A DNA stretch of 26,903 nt, taken from positions 1 through 26,903 of the forward strand of contig CABUCA010000023.1 of assembly GCA_902489965.1 (NCBI GenBank). The letters run 5' to 3'. The stretch comes from an uncultured Collinsella sp. (lineage in GTDB: Bacteria; Actinomycetota; Coriobacteriia; Coriobacteriales; Coriobacteriaceae). Below the pieces are notes generated by a model. That model was not told where the DNA came from and ran no database searches. It saw only the letters and a program-made list of their open reading frames with translations. Shown in pieces: positions 1 through 6,767 of the stretch; the first letter of the stretch is position 1; the number at the start of each line of letters is the position of its first letter. The translations under genes and the position numbers were made by a program.

Positions 1-145
1 CTCTCGCTCCTCGTGCGACGGAGGCCGCCATTACGGGCTCGGCCTCCACGTCGCCTCCGAGGCCGCGAGCGCCCACGGGGGCTCCGTCTCGCTCGCCAAC
101 AGCCCCTCGGGCGGCGCGGTGGCCACCATCGCGGTCCCCCTGTGA
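1..145 (+). CDS. Sensor histidine kinase, C-terminal end (partial)
   Basis: The frame starting at base 2 is open from the window edge to TGA at 143-145 and gives 47 residues. It contains HYGLGLHVASEAASAHGG followed by a short beta strand and GGAVATIAVPL. This is the G2 box and the last strands of a HATPase_c domain: the GLGL turn contacts ATP, and the HGG then SxxGxGxxxxxxLP pattern ends most sensor kinases. The rest of the gene, including sensor and His-containing dimerisation parts, lies upstream of the window, so signal and partner regulator cannot be told. Family assignment is good, subfamily unknown. Confidence 0.75.
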   Translation, partial: SRSSCDGGRHYGLGLHVASEAASAHGGSVSLANSPSGGAVATIAVPL

Positions 146-168
146 GGGCCTGACGACTCAGGCCCTCA
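143..168 (+). terminator. Stem-loop at the end of the histidine kinase gene
   Basis: A perfect 11-bp stem, TGAGGGCCTGA (143-153) and TCAGGCCCTCA (158-168), encloses a 4-nt loop and includes the kinase stop codon. No T-run follows, so it may be a weak terminator or a 3'-end stabilising hairpin. Confidence 0.5.
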
Positions 169-400
169 CACCAGCGTGCCTCGCAACCAAACGCTTCCCG
201 GATAATAATGCCCGTTGCAGGGATCGCCCTGTCTAGTCGCCGCCCATGTGCATGAGCATGTCGGCGATGCGAGTCGCCATCTCGTCCGCCGCTGGAATGA
301 ATCCTTACTCCCATTCCTCCGAGTACCGCCCCATGCCTTGTCGTCTTGAAACACGGGGAGTAAATGGCGAAATCGCAGATGAAAGGGAGTAAAAAGGCAA

Positions 401-436
401 AGAAAAAGCCTCCATTCCAACATGGGAACGGAGGCT
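401..436 (-). terminator. Rho-independent terminator reading on the minus strand
   Basis: GCCTCC (408-413) pairs with GGAGGC (430-435), and an inner TTCC pairs with GGAA. On the minus strand the stem is followed by a T-rich run (complement of the A-run at 403-407 and further As to 391). It sits 23 bp after the stop of the minus-strand relic frame ending near 459, which suggests that a transcription unit once ended here. Confidence 0.6.
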
Positions 437-797
437 CGATAATTGAGTTTACTCACCAATGTCGCTGGTGGCTTTGCCGTGACTCTCGTACGAAACGAAA
501 CTCAGCGGCACAGTGCGGCACTCAAAAGTGCAGGTCAGAACCCTGTCAGCCTACTCCCACTCAGTGCCTAATCCAGTCCGAGTGTTGTCGATGCGTGTCG
601 CGTCGTACCGTCTAAGGACTGAATCGTGCGCAATTTGGGCGAATCAGGCCCTTGATTCGCGATTTCGGGAATGACTCAATTGATTCGCAAAACCGCAGGC
701 CGCTCCTTTAATCACTCCCTGGTTCCCGCCGGGGTTCGTAGCGGGTGGCGTGAAAAGGGGTGATTCAAAGGGTCGGAGAGATGCGTCTTAGCCGAGA

Positions 798-813
798 ATA
801 AGGTTAGCCTTAT
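798..813. promoter_or_regulatory. Palindrome near the -35 region, possible metal-repressor box
   Basis: ATAAGG (798-803) and CCTTAT (808-813) flank TTAG. The core AAGGTTAGCCTTA resembles the AGGTTAGSCTAACCT half-sites of DtxR/IdeR iron repressors, but it is shorter and imperfect. It lies where the -35 element of the promoter at 832-840 would be. The regulator identity is inference only. Confidence 0.4.
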
Positions 814-831
814 CTTACTGCATGATTCGTG

Positions 832-856
832 TGTTATAGTTAGATGTCTCTAACTA
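832..856 (+). promoter_or_regulatory. Extended -10 promoter overlapped by an operator-like inverted repeat
   Basis: TGT followed by TATAGT (835-840) forms an extended -10 element 33 bases before the ATG at 873. TAGTTAGA (837-844) and TCTAACTA (849-856) are a perfect 8-bp inverted repeat with a TGTC spacer. It covers the -10 and the expected start point, the classical place for a repressor to block initiation. A second palindrome at 798-813 flanks the other side of the promoter. Confidence 0.5.
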
Positions 857-872
857 TTTGGGGGCGATAGCA

Positions 873-1502
873 ATGCACGAACGCAAGGGCTTCTGGGACA
901 AGAATGCCGGTCGGTACGACCGTTTCATGCGAAAGGACCGGGCGGCGTATGAGAAGATGTATGAGCTGATCAGGCCGGTGGTGAAAGCAAAAACCGTACT
1001 GGAGGTTGCCACCGGCACGGGGCTTATCGCAAAGAGCATCGTAAATGCGGCGGCGCACATCGAGGCTACGGACGCTTCTGCAAAGATGATCCTTGAAGCA
1101 AAGCGGGACAATCAATCCGCAAAGCTGCACTTTTCCGTACAAGATATGTTCCGCCTGCCCTATGCACAGAAGTTCTTTGATGTGGTGATCGCGTCCAATG
1201 CGCTTCACATAGTGCCGCATCCGGAAAAGGCCCTGCAAGAAATCAGGCGGGTGCTGAAGGACGACGGCGTGCTCATCGCGCCAACCTTCACCCACGCGGG
1301 GAGCTCGGTTTCCGGCAAGGCAAAAGCTTTTTTCATGAGTATGGTGGGATTCCCCCTCCACAGCAGGTGGACAAGCGAGGAATACCTACGTTTCCTGCGT
1401 CAAAACGGCTGGGCAGTGCAGAAAAGCGTGGTGCTGAAGGCCTCATTCCCGTTGACCTATGCGGAATGCACGAAATCGGAGGGGCCAGATGTCGTTCTTT
1501 GA
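873..1502 (+). CDS. Class I SAM-dependent methyltransferase (UbiE/Methyltransf_11 type)
   Basis: A 209-residue cytosolic methyltransferase of unknown substrate. The SAM-binding motif I is VLEVATGTG (residues 42-50), the acidic end of strand 2 is IEATDAS (63-69), and motif IV-V is FFDVVIASNALH followed by HPEKALQEIRRVLKDDG, all in normal order. The length is typical of the small Methyltransf_11/25 enzymes. ATG 873 is chosen because GGGGGCG at 860-866 is a well placed ribosome site; the in-frame TTG at 858 would use the operator region. The next methyltransferase gene overlaps by 14 bases, so the two were co-translated. Codon use is less GC-biased than in the PTS genes downstream, suggesting import, possibly from Firmicutes. 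Confidence 0.8.
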   Translation: MHERKGFWDKNAGRYDRFMRKDRAAYEKMYELIRPVVKAKTVLEVATGTGLIAKSIVNAAAHIEATDASAKMILEAKRDNQSAKLHFSVQDMFRLPYAQKFFDVVIASNALHIVPHPEKALQEIRRVLKDDGVLIAPTFTHAGSSVSGKAKAFFMSMVGFPLHSRWTSEEYLRFLRQNGWAVQKSVVLKASFPLTYAECTKSEGPDVVL

Positions 1503-1821
1503 AAACACCCGCAAGCCCGTGGGCCTCGGCGGAAAACTTATGGTTGCCATGATGAATCTGGGCCACAGCCCTGTGGCGCGGTGGGGACTTCGATTTCTAC
1601 GACTTGCACCAAATGCCAAGGTGCTGGATTGCGGCTGCGGCGGCGGGGCGAACATAAAACGGCTGCTGAAAAAATGCCCGCATGGCGTCGTTAAGGGCAT
1701 CGACTATTCGCCCGTCAGCGTGGAGAGGACTAGAAAGCTCAACCGAGCTGCAATTCAGGAGGGGCGTTGCGCCGTTCTGCAAGGCAGTGTGGCGGATATG
1801 GCGTTTGAGAACGCCATGTGA
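1489..1821 (+). pseudogene. Truncated class I SAM methyltransferase
   Basis: A 110-residue product beginning SFFENTRKPVGLGGKLM, with motif I VLDCGCGGGANI, motif II KGIDYSP and the start of motif III VLQGSVADMAFEN, then two residues and a stop. Related enzymes are about 200 residues long, with FDLVTAFET and RVLKPGG motifs after this point; these are absent, so the substrate half of the fold is gone. The ATG at 1489 follows a GGAGGGG ribosome site and overlaps the previous gene. Just after the stop, another frame (about 1826-1909) reads into a hydrophobic tail ending MTVIVALLAAIMTVFIH, like the last helix of a membrane protein. An internal deletion joining two neighbouring genes is the simplest explanation. 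Confidence 0.7.
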
Positions 1822-1825
1822 GCAT

Positions 1826-1909
1826 TTTTCATCCATCCTGCACATGGCGATAGGCATGACGGTCATAGTGGCTTTGCTGGCGGCAATTATGACAGTTTTT
1901 ATTCACTGA
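1826..1909 (+). pseudogene. C-terminal scrap of a membrane protein
   Basis: In a different frame from the truncated methyltransferase, about 28 codons end HMAIGMTVIVALLAAIMTVFIH before TGA 1907-1909. It is one predicted membrane helix directly upstream of the next gene, with no start of its own. It is probably the tail of a transporter subunit lost in the same deletion. The family cannot be told from this length. Confidence 0.35.
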
Positions 1910-1920
1910 GGAAGGAACCT

Positions 1921-2751
1921 ATGAAATGTAAAATTGAGAAAAACACCGTTCAGGAGACGCTGATCCTCCCGCTGTATTCCCGGAAGCTGTGTACGGAGCT
2001 GTACCCGAACCTTTATAGGGATGAAACAGCGGTTCGTCTGCTCGACCAAATCGACTACGACTTTTCAGAGGCAGCGAAAAGCTCCCGCAGCCTGATGCAG
2101 CGTTTTGGTGCGCTGGAGGTGGCCATGCGGCAGGGTGATCTTGCTTTCGAGGTGTGGGATTACCTGAAAGGCCACCCCAATGCGGCGGTGGTCAATCTGG
2201 GCTGCGGGCTGGACAACACCGGCAGAGCCTGCGACAACGGTAGATGCAAGATCTACAATCTGGACTTCCCGGATGTGATTGCCTTGCGGCAGCAGCTACT
2301 GCCCGCCGGGGATCGGGAGCATAATATCCCCTGCGACCTGAAAGACACCGCATGGTTTGGCAAAATCGATGCCTCCGGCGGGGCGGTGTTCTTTGCCTCC
2401 GGGGTGTTCTATTACTTTCTGACCCAGCAGGTCCGGGAACTGGTGCGGGGGATGGCGGACGCTTTCCCCGGCAGTGTGCTGGTCTTTGATGCTGCCAATC
2501 GGACGGCGGTAAAGATGATCGCAAAAACATGGCTTAAGACTGCAAAAATCAAGGATGTGGGGGCATATTTTGCGGTTTCGGATGCCGCCAAGGAAATCGG
2601 CACGTGGGACAGCCGTCTGCAGGTCACAAGTCGCGGCTATATGCTGGGCTACAACGATTTGAAAGACCCTTCTGTCAGCGGCTTTTTCCGGTTTCTCGCA
2701 AGGGTCGGTGACAACGGGATGAAAATGCAAATCGTGAAAATAAGATTTTGA
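1921..2751 (+). CDS. LCMT/PPM1-family class I SAM methyltransferase
   Basis: A 276-residue protein of the leucine-carboxyl-methyltransferase (LCM/PPM1, TcmP-like) group, which O-methylates carboxyl or hydroxyl groups of proteins or small molecules. Family signs are an N-terminal helical lid with RDETAVRLLDQIDYDF (33-48), the SAM-binding VVNLGCGLDNTGRA (90-103), YNLDFPDVI (112-120), where the acidic residue binds the SAM ribose, and the strand VFFASGVFYYFL. Length is normal and the frame is intact. ATG 1921 follows GGAAGGA by about six bases. It is the last complete gene of the methyltransferase cassette. Its natural substrate is unknown; two methyltransferases side by side suggest stepwise methylation of one metabolite. 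Confidence 0.8.
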   Translation: MKCKIEKNTVQETLILPLYSRKLCTELYPNLYRDETAVRLLDQIDYDFSEAAKSSRSLMQRFGALEVAMRQGDLAFEVWDYLKGHPNAAVVNLGCGLDNTGRACDNGRCKIYNLDFPDVIALRQQLLPAGDREHNIPCDLKDTAWFGKIDASGGAVFFASGVFYYFLTQQVRELVRGMADAFPGSVLVFDAANRTAVKMIAKTWLKTAKIKDVGAYFAVSDAAKEIGTWDSRLQVTSRGYMLGYNDLKDPSVSGFFRFLARVGDNGMKMQIVKIRF

Positions 2752-2760
2752 GAGGCAAAC

Positions 2761-2829
2761 ATAAAGCGCATTCACTTTGACGTTGAAGAAGACGGCTTTT
2801 ACGGCGCATATTGGGCGTGCAAGGGCACG
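2761..2829 (+). pseudogene. N-terminal stub of a probable alpha/beta hydrolase
   Basis: The frame from ATA 2761 reads KRIHFDVEEDGFYGAYWACKG, resembling the first strands of dienelactone-hydrolase or acyl-CoA-thioesterase-like alpha/beta hydrolases. The codon where a start is expected, after GAGAGG, is ATA instead of ATG, and the homologous part ends where the terminator at 2830-2862 begins. It appears to be a dead remnant of the gene that once followed the methyltransferase. The family call rests on about 20 residues and is weak. Confidence 0.4.
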
Positions 2830-2862
2830 CGAGGGAGGTCGGAAACGGCCTCCCTCGTTTTT
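2830..2862 (+). terminator. Rho-independent terminator after the methyltransferase cassette
   Basis: CGAGGGAGGTC (2830-2840) pairs with GGCCTCCCTCG (2847-2857), including one G-T pair, around the loop GGAAAC, followed by five Ts. Confidence 0.85.
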
Positions 2863-2868
2863 ATTCAT

Positions 2869-3072
2869 GGACTTTAGTCCGTGCCGCACGGCACGCGCGG
2901 CATAGAAAGCCACCCGCTCAGCGGGTGGAGGCCAATTTCCGCTACGCGACAAAAACCTTCCCCCTAGCATGAGGATTGTTCAGGTCATCATGCTAGGGGG
3001 AATGTGATTGCTGTGGCCCAGAAAGCCAACAGCCTCGCGCACACGAAATGGCTATGCAAGTACCGCATCGCA
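2869..3072 (+). mobile_element. IS200/IS605-type left end with truncated tnpA
   Basis: Three compact hairpins lie in a row: GGACT/AGTCC (2869-2880), GTGCCG/CGGCAC (2881-2894) and CCACCCGCT/AGCGGGTGG (2910-2928). The last is preceded by AGAAAG and resembles the subterminal hairpins bound by Y1 transposases of this superfamily. A 15-bp perfect inverted repeat (2958-2972 with 2988-3002) follows; its right arm holds the GGGGGAA ribosome site, as in IS200, where such a stem limits transposase translation. From GTG 3013 the frame reads AQKANSLAHTKWLCKYRI, the conserved N-terminus of TnpA, and homology stops near base 3066. The catalytic HUH and Tyr parts are missing, so the element is dead. The exact left tip cannot be fixed by eye. 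Confidence 0.7.
2958..3002 (+). promoter_or_regulatory. 15-bp hairpin sequestering the tnpA ribosome site
   Basis: The arms at 2958-2972 and 2988-3002 are perfectly complementary with a 15-nt loop. The right arm ends in GGGGGAA, ten bases before GTG 3013. Translation-blocking stems of this type are known in IS200. No T-run follows, so a role as terminator is less likely. Confidence 0.6.
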
Positions 3073-3290
3073 CCGAGGTCAAGCTCGTCGCCGCCATCGC
3101 CGAGAAGCACCCCAGGGTGCGCTTTGCCGTGAGCTACACCTCGGCCTACGCCGACCTTTACGACCGCATGGAGCAGGCCCTGCGCGAGCGCGTGGCCAAC
3201 GCGGTGGAGATCGTCCGCTCCGACATCAGCCCCGCGCTTCTTGTCCACACCGGTCCAAACCTCGTGGGTGTGGCGGTCCAGGGACTCTAG
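3048..3290 (+). pseudogene. DegV-family protein, C-terminal fragment
   Basis: The frame ending at TAG 3288-3290 gives the last third of a DegV (fatty-acid-binding, FakB-like) protein: VKLVAAIAEKHPRVRFAVSYT, then VRSDISPALLVHTGPNLVGV. The HTGPG-like segment is the family's C-terminal fatty-acid head-group motif. Full-length proteins are about 280 residues; only about 75 remain. The first codons (3048 to about 3068) belong to the IS200 remnant in another frame, so the ATG at 3048 is chance and has no ribosome site. The insertion or deletion that placed tnpA here removed the N-terminal two thirds. Confidence 0.7.
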
Positions 3291-3323
3291 CGGAGGCGGG
3301 GCGTTCTGCCCAAAAACAAATGC

Positions 3324-3373
3324 AAAAGACGAGCGCTTCTTGCCGCCCAATTGGCAAGAAGCGCTCGTCTTTT
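3324..3373. terminator. Bidirectional terminator between degV relic and fructokinase
   Basis: Perfect 21-bp arms (3324-3344 and 3353-3373) begin AAAAGACGAGCG and end CGCTCGTCTTTT, with an 8-nt loop. They serve convergent genes: the degV relic on the plus strand and the sugar operon on the minus strand. Confidence 0.9.
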
Positions 3374-3405
3374 CTTAACGCGTTGTATGGCGGAGAGAGC
3401 GCAAG

Positions 3406-4290
3406 TTACGCGAGCGCCCTTCTTGCCAGCTCGGCCGCGCCGAGGATTCCTTGGTCGCCGCCGCAGCCCGGGGCGCAGATGTAGCTCTCCATGTCCTTAA
3501 GCTCGGCGGTCTGGATGTAGCCACCCAGATATTCGAGGGTCTTCTTGCGGACGATGCCGTAGAGCTGCTCCTGGTGCATCACGCCACCGCCGAGGACGAT
3601 GCGGCGAGGCGAGTACATGAGCACGAGGTTCGCACACATCTGCCCCAGATAATCCCCCTCGAGCATCCACACCTCATCGTTGTCCGCGAGCTCGGCCGCG
3701 GGCTTTCCCCAGCGCACGGCGATGGCGGGGCCGGAGGCGAGGCCCTCGAGGCAGCTCGCGTGGCTCGGGCAGACGCAGCGTCCTTCCTCGGTGGGACGGG
3801 TCCTTACCAGCATGTGACCGGCCTCGGGGTGCAGCATGCCGTGAAGGAGCCTGCCCGCGCACATGACGCCCGCGCCCACGCCGGTGCCGATGGTCACGTA
3901 GACGGCGTCCTTGAGCCCCTTGCAGCAGCCGAAGACCACTTCGCCGAGGCAGGCAACGTTCACGTCCGTATCGTAGGCCACCGGAATCCCGAGGGCGTCG
4001 GCGAACGCGGCGCGAAGACCATAGCCTCGCCACGCGAGCTTGGGCGTTTGGAGGATGGAGCCGTAGCGCTCGTCGGCGGGGTCGACGCAGGTCGGGCCGA
4101 AGGCGCCGATGCCCAACGCGTTCACATCACGGGCGGTGAACCACTCGACCATTTGTGGGACGGTCTCGGCGGGCATAAGCGTCGGGGTCTCCATACGGTC
4201 GAGGACCTCGCCGTCGCCGGACACCACGGCACAGACCATCTTGGTCCCGCCGGCCTCGAGGGCGCCGAGCCTCATTTGCTTTTCGCTCAT
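3406..4290 (-). CDS. ROK-family fructokinase
   Basis: A 294-residue sugar kinase likely to phosphorylate free fructose to fructose 6-phosphate in the cytosol. The ATP phosphate loop is LGALEAGGTKM near the N-terminus. DTDVN holds the catalytic Asp region, VYVTIGTGVGAGV follows, and HPEAGHMLV with CVCPSHASCLEGLASGPAI forms the zinc site of bacterial ROK fructokinases (ScrK/YdhR group). The C-terminus has IVLGGGVM and the GGDQGILGAAELA helix. Length is normal. ATG 4288-4290 follows AAGGAGG. It is the last gene of the PTS/GH172 operon, which makes a hexose released by the GH172 enzyme its natural substrate. Mannose or glucose kinase activity cannot be excluded from sequence. Confidence 0.85.
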   Translation of the reverse strand: MSEKQMRLGALEAGGTKMVCAVVSGDGEVLDRMETPTLMPAETVPQMVEWFTARDVNALGIGAFGPTCVDPADERYGSILQTPKLAWRGYGLRAAFADALGIPVAYDTDVNVACLGEVVFGCCKGLKDAVYVTIGTGVGAGVMCAGRLLHGMLHPEAGHMLVRTRPTEEGRCVCPSHASCLEGLASGPAIAVRWGKPAAELADNDEVWMLEGDYLGQMCANLVLMYSPRRIVLGGGVMHQEQLYGIVRKKTLEYLGGYIQTAELKDMESYICAPGCGGDQGILGAAELARRALA

Positions 4291-4308
4291 GTGATCCTCC
4301 TTACAAAG

Positions 4309-4342
4309 GGACGCCCGCAGTCATGGTCAACCGCGGGCGCCC
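4309..4342 (-). other. Intercistronic hairpin between GH172 and fructokinase genes
   Basis: GGACGCCCGC (4309-4318) pairs with GCGGGCGCCC (4333-4342) with one mismatch. On the minus strand only a short CCCTTTG follows, so it is more likely an RNA-processing or stability element, or a leaky terminator, than a full stop before the kinase gene. Confidence 0.45.
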
Positions 4343-4369
4343 ATAACGTTGGCTTGTTTCGAGGCGACC

Positions 4370-5494
4370 CTACCTGGGCACGCGGTCCTGCCTTGCGGCA
4401 AACGGGGCGAGCACGGCGTGCGGCTCGCTTTGGTACCAGTAGGCGACGGTGGAGATGTCGTCCTCGCGCTCGTAGAGCTTGATGTCGTCGTTGCCGAGGT
4501 CCTGGAACGTCACGCGCAGGTCCTCCTTGAACGAGATCGGGTCGGGAAGGTGCCACCTGTAGAGGCCATGCCTGGGCAGCGCGTCGTCGTTGGTCGCGAG
4601 CATCGGGTTCGGGTTCGGCTTGCCCGCGCTGAAGCGGTCGCGCGTGGCGTCGCGCGTCGAGCGGTACGGGTAGCCGGCGAACAGCGTGTTGAAGCACTGC
4701 GCCTCGGGCAGCGCGTGGGGCGGCCTGTCGAGGAAGGCCCAGGCACCGCCGAAGTAGTCCTCGGCTCCCGTCGAGGTGACCGTGGGGAACTCCTCGTCGC
4801 CGTCGAGGAAGAACTTCATCTCGCCCTCGCCCCACCAATAGCGCTCCAGGGCGCACAGGGCCATGTAGGTGCCGACGTAGTAGCCCTTACCGCGCACGCC
4901 GTCGAGCACGGTGTAGTCGACGCCCCTGCGGGTGCTGCGCTCGCGGTTAAAACGGGCGTGGAAGTACATGGCGTCGTCCGGCACGTCGGTGAGCGCGTAG
5001 TTGAACGTGTAGAAGATGTACTTAATGAACCCGGGGTGCTCGCTCGTAAGCGTGACCTTGGCGTGCTTCCTGAAAGGCATCTCGAAGTAGCAGTTCATGC
5101 CGCCCGTCGGGTTCACGCAGATGGGCATCGAGTTGACGATGGCGCGCTCACCGAAGCCGTTGCAGAAGAAGTCGCCGACAGGGCACTCGACCGAGGGGGT
5201 CTCCTCGTCGTCCCAGTAGAAGCGCAGCACGAGGTCGCGCATGACGAAGCTGCCGGCGGCGGTCTTGTCGGGGACGGTCATCCAGATGTGGCGGATGATG
5301 CCGGGGCCCTCGATGTCCGCGAGCGTGATGGTCTCGCCGGACTCAAGGGGCACGCAGCACGAGCCCTTGCGGCCGACGCCGAGGTGGCTGGCCGACATGG
5401 CGGCACGGCCCTTCTCGCCCGTGATGTTCTCGGGGGTGATGGCGCGGCTTTCCTCACCGCCGTGCATCCACACGTCCTTAAGGAACTCTCTCAT
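4370..5494 (-). CDS. GH172 (DUF2961) glycoside hydrolase, probable furanosidase
   Basis: A 374-residue DUF2961 protein. The founding characterised GH172 enzyme is a Bifidobacterium alpha-D-fructofuranosidase that also makes difructose dianhydride I; others cleave D-arabinofuranosides. Jelly-roll landmarks are IEGPGIIRHIWMTV (61-74), FYWDDEETPSVECPVGDFF (92-110), NCYFEMPF (134-141), WGEGEMKFFLDGDEEFP (221-237) and STGAEDYFGGAW (241-252). Glu225 and Glu245 are the likely catalytic pair by position, although I cannot align them formally. There is no signal peptide, so it acts in the cytosol on PTS-imported sugar. ATG 5492-5494 follows GAGGAGG. It sits between PTS EIIA and fructokinase, which points to fructose release. 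An intracellular D-arabinan or other furanoside substrate is the alternative. Confidence 0.85.
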   Translation of the reverse strand: MREFLKDVWMHGGEESRAITPENITGEKGRAAMSASHLGVGRKGSCCVPLESGETITLADIEGPGIIRHIWMTVPDKTAAGSFVMRDLVLRFYWDDEETPSVECPVGDFFCNGFGERAIVNSMPICVNPTGGMNCYFEMPFRKHAKVTLTSEHPGFIKYIFYTFNYALTDVPDDAMYFHARFNRERSTRRGVDYTVLDGVRGKGYYVGTYMALCALERYWWGEGEMKFFLDGDEEFPTVTSTGAEDYFGGAWAFLDRPPHALPEAQCFNTLFAGYPYRSTRDATRDRFSAGKPNPNPMLATNDDALPRHGLYRWHLPDPISFKEDLRVTFQDLGNDDIKLYEREDDISTVAYWYQSEPHAVLAPFAARQDRVPR

Positions 5495-5506
5495 CGTCGA
5501 CCTCCT

Positions 5507-5905
5507 CTATTCGTCGTCTTCGCACTCGGCGGAACTGGCACCGTTCACGTAGACGATCTGCTGGCGCGCCTCGTCGACGAGGGCGTCGAAGTCGAGTTTC
5601 TCGTCGGGGCGCGCGAGCGCGACCGTCATGGCGAGCGGGAGGTTGACACCCGCGATCACGTGGATCCGGTCGGAGGCGAAGCGGGAGAAGCGCTGGTTCA
5701 CGCTGCCGCCGAGCGCGTCGGTGAGGACGACGACCTCGTCAGTGCCCGAAAGAGCCGCCTCGACCGCCGCGTCGAGCCCCTCGCCGTTGTCGTTCACGTA
5801 GGCGCACACGGCGTTGACGGCGTCGCTCTTACCCGTAAGGAACTCGAGGGTGTCCTTGAAGCCCTGGGCGAGAAGGGAATGGCTCGCCACAACTATCTTT
5901 CTCAT
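5507..5905 (-). CDS. PTS mannose/fructose/sorbose-family EIIA
   Basis: A 132-residue cytosolic phosphocarrier. It starts RKIVVASHSLLAQG, where His9 is the residue phosphorylated by HPr in this family. VVVLTDALGGSVNQ (about residues 58-71) and IAGVNLPLAMTVAL (about 84-97) are the conserved strands and loops next to it. Length fits a stand-alone EIIA-Man; EIIB is a separate gene here. The acidic C-terminus (SSAECEDDE) is unremarkable. It follows EIID by 26 bases with only a weak GGTGA ribosome site, suggesting lower or coupled translation. It passes phosphate to the EIIB encoded at 7563-8036. Confidence 0.9.
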   Translation of the reverse strand: MRKIVVASHSLLAQGFKDTLEFLTGKSDAVNAVCAYVNDNGEGLDAAVEAALSGTDEVVVLTDALGGSVNQRFSRFASDRIHVIAGVNLPLAMTVALARPDEKLDFDALVDEARQQIVYVNGASSAECEDDE

Positions 5906-5931
5906 TGATTCACCAATCTCTTGGGTCGAAG

Positions 5932-6765
5932 CTAGGCGAGGATGCCAGCGGCGGAGGCGACCATCGCGAGGACGATCACCACGAGGATGAGGGCCGTCAT
6001 GCTCGCGTTCTTCTTGGTAAGAAGGTAATACGCGCTTCCCGTGATGGCGGCGGGGATCATGGCAGGCAGGATCTTGTCGAGCAGCGGCTGAATCTCCATC
6101 GAGACGTCGCCGAAGCTGAAGCTAATCGGGCAGGTGACGCCGATGACCGAGGCGATGAGGCAGCCGACCACGGTGAGGCCGAGCACGGAGGCGGCGGCAG
6201 TGAGGTTGGGAAGCTTCTCGCTGAAGTCGGTGACGAGCTTCACGCCCTGCTTGTAGCCGAACTCGAGGGCGTGCATGCGGACCCAGAAGATGGCCAGGAT
6301 GAGCGCGAACCAGATGCCGGCTCCCACGGGGTTGCCCTCGATGGCCATGTAGGCAGCGATGGAGCCCATGATGGTCGGGATCATGGTCATGAGCAGGGAG
6401 TCGCCGACGCCGGCGAGCGGTCCCATGGTGCCGATCTTCAGGTCTTGGACGGCGTCCGCCGCCGCTAGGCCGTCGCGTTCCTCCATGGCCACGCAGGCGC
6501 CAAGGATGATGGCGGCGAGCCAAGGCTGGGTATTGTAGTAGCGGAAGTGGTTGTTGAGCGCTTGCTTATAGTCCTCGTCGTTCGTGTAGATCTTCCTCAG
6601 GACCGGCGAGAGGGCGTAGGCGACTGAGGCGCCCTGCTGGGTCTGGTAGTTGAAGGTGCACACGCTCATGAGCCAGCGCCAGTTCGCGTTGCGCAGATCC
6701 TTCTTGGTGACCTTGTAGCCGGAGGGCTTGCCCTCGGCGACGGCGGTGATGTTCTCGTTTTCCAT
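5932..6765 (-). CDS. PTS mannose/fructose/sorbose-family EIID
   Basis: A 277-residue membrane subunit. The N-terminal cytosolic part contains VTKKDLRNANWRWL and FNYQTQQGASVAYAL, the signature of EIID-Man proteins. AMEERD, IGTMGPLAGVGDSL and a run of hydrophobic helices (GIWFALILAIFWVRM; VLGLTVVGCLIASVIGV; ALILVVIVLAMVASAAG) follow. With EIIC it forms the sugar channel. It begins two bases after the EIIC stop codon, with its GAGGATGAG ribosome site inside the EIIC end, so the two are translationally coupled. Confidence 0.92.
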   Translation of the reverse strand: MENENITAVAEGKPSGYKVTKKDLRNANWRWLMSVCTFNYQTQQGASVAYALSPVLRKIYTNDEDYKQALNNHFRYYNTQPWLAAIILGACVAMEERDGLAAADAVQDLKIGTMGPLAGVGDSLLMTMIPTIMGSIAAYMAIEGNPVGAGIWFALILAIFWVRMHALEFGYKQGVKLVTDFSEKLPNLTAAASVLGLTVVGCLIASVIGVTCPISFSFGDVSMEIQPLLDKILPAMIPAAITGSAYYLLTKKNASMTALILVVIVLAMVASAAGILA

Positions 6766-6767
6766 GG

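Larger units (their letters stand above)
146..857. other. Gene-poor stretch with relic coding signals
   Basis: No convincing intact gene is seen. On the minus strand a short frame ends in SYESHGKATSDIGE at about 459-461. It has no start codon, is interrupted upstream by a stop, and is followed by a terminator at 401-436, so it is probably the tail of a lost gene. A second minus-strand scrap at 238-300 reads ADEMATRIADMLMHMGGD with a stop just upstream. Copies of TGATTCGC occur at 653-660 and 681-688, with a near copy at 823-830. The copy at 653 pairs with GCGAATCA at 639-646. The plus-strand open frame at 364-615 has unlikely composition and is not called. Confidence 0.5.

Noticed and set aside
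364..615. Plus-strand 83-codon frame with many Lys and Cys
   Set aside because: Runs through a terminator stem and has no ribosome site or family resemblance.
3451..4482. Plus-strand open frame of about 343 codons opposite the fructokinase
   Set aside because: Shadow of the ROK gene; no motif.
4349..5908. Plus-strand open frame of about 519 codons opposite GH172 and EIIA
   Set aside because: Shadow with Val/Glu/Arg/His-rich composition, while the opposite strand encodes complete recognised proteins.
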